Below, piece after piece: positions 1 through 4,195 of a stretch of DNA of 6,933 bases (positions are counted from its first letter, which is position 1; each line of letters begins with the position of its first letter). The stretch is from Nitrospirota bacterium. Its GTDB lineage: Bacteria > Nitrospirota > Thermodesulfovibrionia > Thermodesulfovibrionales > Magnetobacteriaceae. The notes under the pieces were generated by a model. It saw only the letters and a program-made list of their open reading frames with translations, was not told the origin of the DNA and made no database searches. A program made the position numbers and the translations under genes. Location: positions 1 through 6,933 of the forward strand of contig JADFXO010000088.1 in assembly GCA_015233485.1 (NCBI GenBank), written 5' to 3'.

Positions 1-119
1 TGCTTAAGCTTTGTTGTCAGGCCGTAATGGTCTAAGACCATTTCCATTGTGATGATGTCTTTGACGGCCTTGAAATCCACCCAATTTTGCCCGTTCTGGG
101 CTTTCTTGTGTTTAAGCAT
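1..119 (-). CDS. CHC2 zinc-finger / primase-like protein, N-terminal fragment
   Basis: The reverse strand is open from ATG at 119-117 to the left edge, giving 39 complete codons, so the gene is truncated by the window. It starts MLKHKKAQNGQNWVDF and continues through FKAVKDIITMEMVLDHYGL. The pattern VDFKAVK...I.MEMVLDHYGL is how I remember the opening of CHC2-type zinc-finger primase-like proteins, just before the zinc ligands, which here would lie outside the window. The start is well supported: AAGGAGG (132-126 on the reverse strand) lies 6 nt upstream of ATG, and a near-consensus promoter lies further upstream at 273-245. Such proteins are common on integrative elements and phages, where they prime replication. 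That role is inferred, because neither the zinc-binding cysteines nor a Toprim domain is visible here. It is transcribed away from the toxin-antitoxin genes. Confidence 0.6.
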   Translation of the reverse strand, partial: MLKHKKAQNGQNWVDFKAVKDIITMEMVLDHYGLTTKLK

Positions 120-215
120 GGAATACCTCCTTGGAGGATAGGCGCAATACTGGCATTGAAGAGCCGTATGTGCAGGGATTTAGGCTTACAGGTAGAATGT
201 TGGTTTGTAAGGTGC

Positions 216-237
216 GAGGACTGGAAACCAGTTCCTC
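216..237 (-). promoter_or_regulatory. hairpin at predicted 5' end of the primase-like mRNA
   Basis: GAGGACTGG (216-224) and CCAGTTCCTC (228-237) pair as a 9-bp stem with one bulged base around an AAA loop. On the reverse strand it would begin at or next to the predicted transcription start (about 238). It could be a 5' mRNA-stabilising stem, or a DNA operator sitting on the start site. The sequence does not separate these options. Confidence 0.4.
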
Positions 238-244
238 TATTTTC

Positions 245-273
245 TTTATATCACATGATTAGGGAGTTGTCAA
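245..273 (-). promoter_or_regulatory. sigma70-like promoter of the primase-like gene
   Basis: On the reverse strand TTGACA (273-268) and TATAAA (250-245) are separated by exactly 17 bp. The predicted transcription start is near 238, giving a leader of about 120 nt before the ATG at 119. This is one of the best promoter matches in the window. Confidence 0.65.
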
Positions 274-312
274 GGGGGATTGATAGAAACTCAGGGGTTA
301 TGATCATATTAA

Positions 313-336
313 AATATTTTTCACAAATAAAATATT
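313..336. repeat. AT-rich inverted repeat
   Basis: AATATTTT (313-320) and AAAATATT (329-336) are perfect 8-bp inverted arms with an 8-bp spacer. The repeat lies just upstream of a weak plus-strand promoter-like pair (TTGCTT 335-340, 17 bp, TATGGT 358-363). It may be a regulator site, but AT-rich dyads also arise by chance. Confidence 0.25.
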
Positions 337-414
337 GCTTGACAGCTGCTTTTTGCGTATGGTAGAACAGAGGCAAAAACACATAGGCCAGAGGTATAAT
401 AAAAAGGTGTGTAA

Positions 415-534
415 AAAAGTAAGTCAGACGGCCCGTCACTCGTGTGGTGCGTCGACTTCGTCCATGGAAGTGAGAACAACCACATCCGCAGCAACTCCAG
501 CGGCAATCGGGCGTTTGCAGTGAGTTCCCGATGA
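415..534 (+). pseudogene. C-terminal relic of a DGR-like variable protein (DUF1566/FGE-type end)
   Basis: In the frame ending at TGA 532-534 the sequence reads CVDFVHGSENNHIRS followed by NSSGNRAFAVSSR and stop. It has the W.V.F..G......R.....AF.V spacing I associate with the last strand of DUF1566 (Lcl) or FGE-type C-lectin folds. From 451 to 507 nearly all variable-looking codons end in C or T: GTC, GAC, TTC, GTC, CAT, AGT, AAC, AAC, CAC, ATC, AGC, AAC, TCC, AGC, GGC, AAT. All except TTC could derive from AAC or AAT by changing adenines only, which is the signature of a retroelement variable region. An in-frame TAA at 412-414 closes the frame upstream and no start or ribosome binding site is present, so this is at most a detached 3' end of a target gene. 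No reverse transcriptase, Avd or template repeat is visible in the window. The match is from memory of the fold and no alignment was possible. Confidence 0.4.
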
Positions 535-742
535 CGATGTGGGTTATATGTTACAGGGAAATATTCTGGAGCGTGATAACTTTATGAGTACAGGCATAAT
601 GACTGAACCAGAAACAAGTGCTTTACGACAAACAGGGTGCGGATAATACATTTGTTTTTTCCTCTTTAGTTTTGCTATCCTCAACCCCTTTGTTTATGCA
701 GGTTCCCTCTGGCCGATTTCAGGCAGGTTTTTTCCGCACCTC
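535..742. other. non-coding stretch with no recognised gene
   Basis: No ORF here looks like a protein. The only one with an ATG and a weak GGAG upstream is a 20-codon frame at 585-647 ending ...LRQTGCG, which I do not recognise and do not call. T-runs occur near 654-659 and 729-734, but I could not build a convincing GC-rich stem in front of either, so no terminator is claimed. Confidence 0.4.
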
Positions 743-771
743 TTGACTTCCCATTTTGGGGATGTTAAGAT
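743..771 (+). promoter_or_regulatory. promoter of the Phd-PIN operon
   Basis: TTGACT (743-748), a 17-bp spacer and TAAGAT (766-771) form a good sigma70-like promoter. The predicted start near 778 coincides with the left end of the dyad at 780-805. Confidence 0.65.
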
Positions 772-779
772 ACTACCAT

Positions 780-805
780 CAACTAATTACTTAATTAATG
801 AGTTG
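780..805. promoter_or_regulatory. 26-bp dyad, likely Phd autoregulatory operator
   Basis: CAACTAATTACTT (780-792) is followed directly by its imperfect mirror AATTAATGAGTTG (793-805). Only two of the 13 symmetric pairs fail to match (785/800 and 790/795). The dyad begins at the predicted transcription start and ends just before the ribosome binding site of the antitoxin gene. Phd-family antitoxins typically repress their own operons by binding such palindromes as dimers, so operator is the likely role. Binding is inferred. Confidence 0.55.
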
Positions 806-818
806 AGAGGAGACTTGT

Positions 819-1109
819 ATGGAACCAAAAAAAAATATGACTAAAATAATCGATGCCCTTTCTTTCCGGACTCATTTAGGAGAGATCATGGAAGAGACGG
901 AAAAGAAAAATATCCGTTATCTGGTAAGCCGCCGAGGCAAGCCCAAAATGATAACTTTAAGCGTGGAAGACTACCTTAGAAATTTGGTAGGAGAAGATGA
1001 ACTCTTAGTTAAAATTCAATCTGGGGCTAAAGAACTGGGCTTGGATAAAATGACTGACGAGGAAATTGACTCCGAGATACTCTCTTATCGTAAAGAGCAG
1101 GCTAAATAG
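819..1109 (+). CDS. Phd/YefM-family antitoxin
   Basis: A 96-residue protein. Residues about 8-60 match the Phd/YefM fold: an initial TKIIDALSFRTHLGEIMEE segment, then YLVSRRGKPKMITLSVEDYL, the conserved basic 'RRGKP..I.LS.EDY' core. This fold forms the DNA-binding dimer. The acidic, helical tail (residues about 61-96, ending SYRKEQAK) would wrap around and inhibit the toxin. ATG 819 is chosen because GAGAGGAG (805-812) sits 6 nt upstream; an internal ATG at 837 lacks such a site. The stop at 1107-1109 is 4 nt before the PIN-toxin ATG, so the pair is almost certainly co-transcribed and translationally coupled. A promoter and 26-bp dyad directly upstream point to autorepression. Pairing a Phd-like antitoxin with a COG1569-type PIN toxin is a common arrangement. 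Confidence 0.85.
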   Translation: MEPKKNMTKIIDALSFRTHLGEIMEETEKKNIRYLVSRRGKPKMITLSVEDYLRNLVGEDELLVKIQSGAKELGLDKMTDEEIDSEILSYRKEQAK

Positions 1110-1113
1110 ATCT

Positions 1114-1548
1114 ATGTTAAAGGTGGTAATAGATACCAATATCTTAGTGTCATCCTTTCTTAAAAGGCCGAGCTTGCCTGATTTAATTATAACCATGATA
1201 CAGAGACGCTGGCTGCTTTTATGTTTGACCTCAGAGATTATGGCGGAATATGAAGGAGTATTGGAGCGAGATAAGTTTGCGACACTGAGAAACAAACACG
1301 ACAAAGAGATTAAAGATCTTTTTAATTCATTTCACCGAGAGGCTCTTTGGGTTAAACCTATCATACCGGTAGAGATTATCAAAAACGACCCCGCCGACAA
1401 TAAATTTTTAGAGTGTGCCTTGGAGGCCCGGGCTGATTATTTTATTACCGGCAATATCCGACATTTCCCGTCTGGTAAGTTCGAACAGACGCGTATTGTC
1501 AACCCGCAAGAGTTTATTACCCATATCGCGCCTCTCTTTTTTAAATGA
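1114..1548 (+). CDS. PIN-domain ribonuclease toxin (COG1569-like)
   Basis: A 144-residue protein filling one PIN domain. Visible metal-site residues are D7 in VVIDTNILVS, E45 in SEIMAEYEGVL, and D95 in NDPADNKFLECA. The fourth position reads ITGNIRHF, with N114 where other PIN proteins have Asp. As I recall, N is usual in this 'putative PIN toxin' subfamily, and D108 in RADY is nearby. PIN toxins are Mg2+-dependent endoribonucleases that cut tRNA, rRNA or mRNA and are neutralised by the partner antitoxin. ATG 1114 places MLKVVIDTN at the start as expected for the family. The same frame stays open upstream to 1066, inside the antitoxin gene, but that longer reading would add a non-conserved tail. 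There is no strong ribosome binding site, which fits coupling to the antitoxin stop 4 nt upstream and keeps toxin output low. The gene looks intact. Confidence 0.85.
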   Translation: MLKVVIDTNILVSSFLKRPSLPDLIITMIQRRWLLLCLTSEIMAEYEGVLERDKFATLRNKHDKEIKDLFNSFHREALWVKPIIPVEIIKNDPADNKFLECALEARADYFITGNIRHFPSGKFEQTRIVNPQEFITHIAPLFFK

Positions 1549-1586
1549 CCACATCAAACAACAAGGGGAGAACACAGAATTCGGGA

Positions 1587-1668
1587 AAAATCGCACGCTA
1601 AGCCTATGGAGCGCTGATAAACACGTATAGGGGGCACCTCACGAAATGTAAAATCGTACGTTAAGACT
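1587..1668. repeat. pair of 19-bp imperfect direct repeats between TA modules
   Basis: AAAATCGCACGCTAAGCCT (1587-1605) and AAAATCGTACGTTAAGACT (1650-1668) match at 16 of 19 positions, 63 bp apart. They lie in the 281-bp gap after the first PIN gene, where no coding sequence is recognisable. They could be binding sites or the remains of a duplicated junction. I tested them mentally as integron attC cores and they do not fit. Confidence 0.3.
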
Positions 1669-1759
1669 TCATGATAGATTGTAACCGTTCGGTAATCGTA
1701 GCTCTCTATGGTACATTTTTCATGACCGACATCCCCTCTATTTATAGCTCAATCCTTTC

Positions 1760-1768
1760 TGCTATAAT
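1760..1768 (+). promoter_or_regulatory. extended -10 promoter of the AbrB-RelE module
   Basis: TGCTATAAT (1760-1768) is a perfect extended -10 element. The best -35 candidate, TTTATA at 1741-1746 with a 16-bp spacer, is weak, which is tolerable with an extended -10. The predicted start near 1775 leaves a leader of about 55 nt containing the 1781-1795 dyad. Confidence 0.5.
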
Positions 1769-1780
1769 GAAAGTATCACT

Positions 1781-1795
1781 GTTGTATTTTACAAC
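1781..1795. promoter_or_regulatory. GTTGTA-TTT-TACAAC dyad, candidate AbrB-antitoxin operator
   Basis: Perfect 6-bp inverted arms GTTGTA (1781-1786) and TACAAC (1790-1795) flank TTT. The dyad lies just downstream of the predicted transcription start and 35 bp before the antitoxin start codon. MazE/AbrB-type antitoxins bind short AT-rich dyads over their own promoters, so this is the natural operator candidate. Confidence 0.4.
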
Positions 1796-1829
1796 TTTCA
1801 AATATATATGCAGCTTAGGAGAAGGCATC

Positions 1830-2087
1830 ATGTCTTTGGTAAAGGTAAAAAATAAATTTCAAGTTACTATCCCAACGAAGATTCGGGAAGCGGCCCATAT
1901 CAAAGAGGGGGATCTTTTAGAGGTAGTGTTTCAGGATAAGACCATCGTCTTTAAGCCCAAAGTGGTTTTAGATAGAGAAAGCGTTGAAGCCTCTATTGCT
2001 GAAGGGTTGAAGGACTACCGAGAAGGTCTGGTTTTTGGCCCTTTTGACAGTGTTAAGGGATTTAAGGCCGCTCTTTCTAAAACATGA
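1830..2087 (+). CDS. AbrB/MazE-family antitoxin
   Basis: An 85-residue protein. Residues 2-45 are a SpoVT/AbrB swapped-hairpin domain: MSLVKVKNKFQVTIPTKIRE then AAHIKEGDLLEVVF, with the signature K.QVTIP..IRE and a hydrophobic GD.LEV strand. The remaining residues (EASIAEGLKDYREGLVFGPF and on) form the flexible tail that normally binds the toxin. ATG 1830 is preferred over the longer in-frame reading from 1671 because AGGAGA (1817-1822) lies just upstream and the AbrB domain begins here. The longer reading runs across the promoter. The stop at 2085-2087 overlaps the toxin ATG at 2084-2086 as ATGA, so the pair was built for coupled translation. With the toxin frameshifted, this gene is probably a solitary antitoxin now. 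Confidence 0.85.
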   Translation: MSLVKVKNKFQVTIPTKIREAAHIKEGDLLEVVFQDKTIVFKPKVVLDRESVEASIAEGLKDYREGLVFGPFDSVKGFKAALSKT

Positions 2088-2328
2088 AGCTTTTGTTTAC
2101 CGCCAAAGCTCTTAAAGACTATGAGTCTTTAAGGATAATCTGCAAGCCTTGGTTGATAAACAATTGGAAGCTCTGCTGAGAGACATCCGTTATCCTTCTC
2201 TGCGTGCTAAAAAATATAATGAAAGCCAAGATATTTGGCAGGTTCGGATTAATAAAGACCATCGGGCTTATTTTTGTATCGAGGGAGATACTTACGTGAT
2301 CATTACTATATGTAAACATCCTAAATAG
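2084..2328 (+). pseudogene. RelE/ParE-superfamily toxin, frameshifted
   Basis: From ATG 2084 the frame reads MKLLFTAKALKDYESL, then drifts into a short nonsense tail and stop. Shifting by one base at about 2131-2134 restores a convincing toxin: DNLQALVDKQLEALLRDIRY, PSLRAKKYNESQDIWQVRIN, KDHRAYFCIEGDTYVIITIC, KHPK and TAG at 2326-2328. The repaired protein would be about 81 residues, the usual size. It shows the hallmark 'P.LR.KK......IW..RI...HRAYF..EGD.Y....I..H' of RelE/StbE-like mRNA interferases, which cleave mRNA on the ribosome. TTTAAGG at the lesion is explained by loss of one A from TTTAAAGG. The lesion is at the end of a perfect inverted repeat (2111-2133). The rest of the downstream frame is clean, so the break is recent. 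A programmed -1 shift is unlikely because TTTAAGG is not a canonical slippery heptamer. A sequencing error is possible. Confidence 0.8.
2111..2133. repeat. perfect 10-bp inverted repeat at the frameshift
   Basis: CTTAAAGACT (2111-2120) and AGTCTTTAAG (2124-2133) are exact inverse complements around ATG. The right arm ends exactly where the toxin reading frame is lost. Hairpins with such short loops promote template switching in replication, so the repeat may have been made perfect by the same event that removed one base. Confidence 0.7.
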
Positions 2329-2343
2329 CTATAATCTAAAACT

Positions 2344-2675
2344 ATGACTAAAAAACCAAACTCCATAGTACCGGCTCAAGGCCAAGGAGACATGGATAAG
2401 GACTACCAAAAAGTGCAGACCTACTGGCAATTGGGCGAGCGGATCGTAAGAGAAGAGCTGAAATACACCAGGACAGGGCAGACTATGGCCGGTATTTGAT
2501 TGAAAATTTAGCGGTTGATTTTTAACCCTTCCGAAACGAAGACTATATGAAATTGTTAGATTTTATCGAGATAGCGAATAACAAACAACGCCGATTCTAC
2601 GAACAAAAAGCCGTTCTACACTCTTGGAGCGTCTTCAAACTGCGCAAAAGTGGAATTTTAAATAATTTTCCTTGA
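2344..2675 (+). pseudogene. DUF1016 (YhcG-like, PDDEXK nuclease family) N-terminal relic
   Basis: ATG 2344 opens MTKKPNSIVPAQGQGDMDK, then DYQKVQTYWQLGERIVREEL, the conserved 'YWQ.G..IV..E' of the DUF1016 N-terminal domain. After about 2470 the homologous reading moves to another frame: DRADYGRYLIENLAVDF, an in-frame TAA at 2523-2525, then RNEDYMKLLDFIEIANNKQR, RFYEQKAVLHSWSVFKLRK, ending at TGA 2673-2675. 'RRFYEQKA....WSV..LRK' is the end of the same domain. The segment between 'QK' and 'VQTYWQ' and the stretch before 'LLDF' both look shortened by deletion, and the whole C-terminal PDDEXK nuclease domain is missing. One frameshift, one nonsense codon and deletions make this a clear pseudogene. 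Family members act in DNA processing or phage defence-type contexts, but this copy cannot be functional. Its ATG lies about 7 nt after a TATAAT at 2330-2335, hinting that the ancestral gene had a leaderless mRNA. Confidence 0.7.
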
Positions 2676-2700
2676 CACTGCTCATCTAATAACTTAATCT
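2672..2700 (+). promoter_or_regulatory. promoter of the DUF104-PIN operon
   Basis: TTGACA (2672-2677), a 17-bp spacer and TAATCT (2695-2700) form a strong sigma70-like promoter. The -35 overlaps the final stop of the DUF1016 relic, so the promoter was either already there or brought in by the rearrangement that killed that gene. The predicted start is near 2707. Confidence 0.65.
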
Positions 2701-2759
2701 AAAACTATGAGACAACCTTTAACACAAACCAAATTTCAGGCCAACAGGAGATTCAGGAT

Positions 2760-2969
2760 ATGACTAAAACTATTAGGGCTAGATTTATAGGGGGTGTTTT
2801 TAAGCCATTAGAGGAGATAGAGTTTCCTGAAGGTAAGGACGCTATGATTATCTTTGAAGAAAAACCCGAGGATTGGTCTTTGATTTTTAAAGAATTGGTT
2901 AAGCAGGTTGAGGCAGTGTCTACAGGGGGTAATAGTGTTGAAGATATTAGAAAGGAGCGCCAAAGATGA
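2760..2969 (+). CDS. DUF104-like antitoxin (AF2212-type), partner of a PIN toxin
   Basis: A 69-residue protein. The first 30 residues, MTKTIRARFIGGVFKPLEEI then EFPEGKDAMIIFEE, show the small beta-rich 'I.A.F..GVFKPLE...LPEG..V.I' module of DUF104/AF2212-like antitoxins, including the characteristic G-V-F-K-P-L-E run. The remaining half, rich in E and K with helical character (FKELVKQVEAV...SVEDIRKERQR), would contact the toxin. ATG 2760 is supported by AGGAG (2746-2750) 9 nt upstream. The TGA at 2967-2969 overlaps the ATG of the PIN gene at 2966-2968, the standard coupled arrangement of these VapBC-like modules. A strong promoter lies 60 bp upstream. I see no clear dyad operator here, unlike the other two modules. 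Confidence 0.8.
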   Translation: MTKTIRARFIGGVFKPLEEIEFPEGKDAMIIFEEKPEDWSLIFKELVKQVEAVSTGGNSVEDIRKERQR

Positions 2970-3415
2970 GACTGGTTATTGACAGTAATATCTTTGTCAG
3001 CAGTCTTGATCCTAAAGACTTGTTTTATAGTGATTGTTCTCTTGTTTTTGAAAAATTACTGCGCTCTGAAATTCAAGCAATATGTCCTTTATTGGTGTTA
3101 GTTGAGACGATTTGTGTCATTCGGAGAAGAACGAATAGCGAGGTTGCTTCCAAAGTATATCACAACTTAATTCAAGTTCCTTCTATTAACTGGTTGACAA
3201 TAGATGTTGAAACAGCGAAGAAAGCCTGTGTTTTGGGTTGTAAAATCGGCTTGAAAGGAGGCGACAGCATAATTCTACAGGCTGCTGAACAATATAATAT
3301 TCCTCTCTTGAGTAATGATAAAGAGATAAAATCAAAAACTTTAGACCATGTTTTAGTCTTTGAGCCAAAAGATTTGCTCAAAAATAATGAACCTGCAAAT
3401 TGGACTCAACTTTAG
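2966..3415 (+). CDS. PIN-domain (VapC-like) ribonuclease toxin
   Basis: A 149-residue single PIN domain. All four acidic positions are visible: D6 in RLVIDSNIFVSS, E47 in PLLVLVETICVI, D100 in LKGGDSIILQAA and D118 in LLSNDKEIKSK. The spacing and the 'GGDS.IL..A......L.SND.E' tail fit VapC-like Mg2+-dependent RNases that cut a specific RNA and are silenced by the partner antitoxin. ATG 2966 overlaps the antitoxin stop by 4 nt and has its own AAGGAG (2952-2957) 8 nt upstream, so toxin translation is likely both coupled and directly initiated. It differs strongly from the other PIN protein in the window (no shared motifs beyond the metal site), so the two modules came in separately rather than by local duplication. 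It appears intact. Confidence 0.85.
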   Translation: MRLVIDSNIFVSSLDPKDLFYSDCSLVFEKLLRSEIQAICPLLVLVETICVIRRRTNSEVASKVYHNLIQVPSINWLTIDVETAKKACVLGCKIGLKGGDSIILQAAEQYNIPLLSNDKEIKSKTLDHVLVFEPKDLLKNNEPANWTQL

Positions 3416-3453
3416 AAAAACACCTATTCCATCGAGAATTATAGCTTAAGCCT

Positions 3454-4050
3454 ATGACCCCCTCAACCAGCAAAACCGTAGCTATCTATGCCCGCGTATC
3501 CACAGACAAGCAAAAAGTTGACATGCAGCTTAGGGAACTTCGAGCTTTTGTGCAACGCTCAGGCTGGTCAATTTACGAGGAGTTTATTGACCAGGGCTAT
3601 ACCGGAGCCGACATTAAGCGGCCAGCCTTAACCCTGATGATGGATGCCGCACGGAAAAGAAAGTTTGATATTCTTTTGGTTTGGAAACTGGATCGCTTGA
3701 GCCGGTCATTAAAAGACCTGATTAACACTCTGGACGAGTTAGGGCACTTAGGTATTGATTTTATCTCTTACGACAACAACCTCAATACTTCTACTCCGAC
3801 CGGCAAGCTAGTCTTTCAGATTATCGGCGCGGTGGCCGAGTTTGAGAAAGATATTATTCGGGAGCGAGTTAAGGCTGGTTTGGCTAATGCCAAAGCTAAG
3901 GGAAAGCGGTTAGGACGGCCACAAGTGGCTGATCAGATTATAGAGCAAGCCCAAGCCTTAAGGCTTAGAGGATTTTCTTACCGTGCTATTGGCCGACAGT
4001 TAGGCGTGGACGAGGGGACGGTTAGGAAGAGGTTGAAGGGTGAAACGTGA
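3454..4050 (+). CDS. small serine recombinase (resolvase/invertase family)
   Basis: A 198-residue protein of normal length for the Tn3-resolvase/Gin-invertase group. The catalytic domain spans residues about 8-145. The nucleophile is S16 in AIYARVSTDKQ, with R14, R56 in DIKRPAL, and D80, R81 and R84 in WKLDRLSRSL around the active site. GKLVFQIIGAVAEFEKDIIR (long E-helix, dimerisation) follows, then ERVKAGLANAKAKGKRLGRP. The C-terminal HTH (residues about 155-195, ...LRLRGFSYRAIGRQL then GVDEGTVRKRLKG) binds the crossover site. It would cut and rejoin DNA through 5'-phosphoserine links for resolution or inversion. ATG 3454 has no good ribosome binding site; GCTTAAGC just upstream (3444-3451) is a perfect 8-bp palindrome. 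Only 38 bp separate it from the PIN gene, too short for a full res site. No transposase is present, so whether it belongs to a transposon, an integrated element or an inverting switch is open. The catalytic set is complete. Confidence 0.9.
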   Translation: MTPSTSKTVAIYARVSTDKQKVDMQLRELRAFVQRSGWSIYEEFIDQGYTGADIKRPALTLMMDAARKRKFDILLVWKLDRLSRSLKDLINTLDELGHLGIDFISYDNNLNTSTPTGKLVFQIIGAVAEFEKDIIRERVKAGLANAKAKGKRLGRPQVADQIIEQAQALRLRGFSYRAIGRQLGVDEGTVRKRLKGET

Positions 4051-4144
4051 CTATGAATTATAAATGGGTTATGTCAGCTATAGTGAACAACACTCCAATA
4101 TCAATCAAGTTGCCGTGTAAGGGTCTCCCAAGAGGTCTTTTGTT

Positions 4145-4185
4145 AGACGAGTGTCAGCAATAGCTTATGTTGTTGACACTCGTCT
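4145..4185. terminator. 12-bp-arm hairpin between convergent genes, possible bidirectional terminator
   Basis: AGACGAGTGTCA (4145-4156) and TGACACTCGTCT (4174-4185) are perfect inverted arms. After one mismatch the stem continues with CAA/TTG, leaving a 9-nt loop. It sits 95 bp after the recombinase stop and 10 bp after the stop of the opposing lipase gene, where a shared terminator is expected. It lacks a true U-tract on either side (only GTTCGGTTATTTATT follows on the plus strand), so it may instead be an mRNA 3' stabiliser or a recombinase or regulator site. Confidence 0.5.
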
Positions 4186-4195
4186 GTTCGGTTAT

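Larger units (their letters stand above)
2332..2710 (+). repeat. 16-bp direct repeat flanking the DUF1016 relic
   Basis: TAATCTAAAACTATGA occurs at 2332-2347 and again, identically, at 2695-2710. In both places it carries a -10-like element followed about 7 nt later by ATG. Copy one supplies the ATG of the DUF1016 relic. Copy two supplies the -10 of the next antitoxin operon and the ATG of an 18-codon frame. Recombination or duplication between such copies could add or remove the intervening 363 bp. Confidence 0.5.

Noticed and set aside
87..365. 92-codon plus-strand frame across the primase-like leader
   Set aside because: It overlaps the opposing primase-like start, promoter and hairpin, has no ribosome binding site, and its composition is not protein-like.
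700..735. Intrinsic terminator before the Phd operon (T6 at 729-734)
   Set aside because: The GGCC...GGC sequences upstream give only three consecutive pairs, too weak for a terminator stem.
1549..1762. Possible integron attC site between TA cassettes
   Set aside because: The TA-cassette layout invited the idea, but the TAAGCC/TTAAGAC motifs do not match GTTRRRY/RYYYAAC cores and do not pair as an attC hairpin.
2126..2134. Programmed -1 frameshift in the RelE-like gene
   Set aside because: The site reads TTTAAGG in the zero frame rather than an X XXY YYZ heptamer, and the A-site tRNA would mismatch after slipping. A one-base deletion is simpler.
2707..2763. An 18-codon frame whose stop overlaps the DUF104 antitoxin ATG as ATGA, with its own ATG at the predicted transcription start
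   Set aside because: It could be a leaderless leader peptide, but the translation is not recognisable and the ATG is part of the 16-bp repeat. The antitoxin has its own ribosome binding site, so chance is a sufficient explanation.
4115..4140. GGTCT repeated near 4121 and 4135 as a hairpin
   Set aside because: The copies are direct, not inverted, and too short to mean anything alone.
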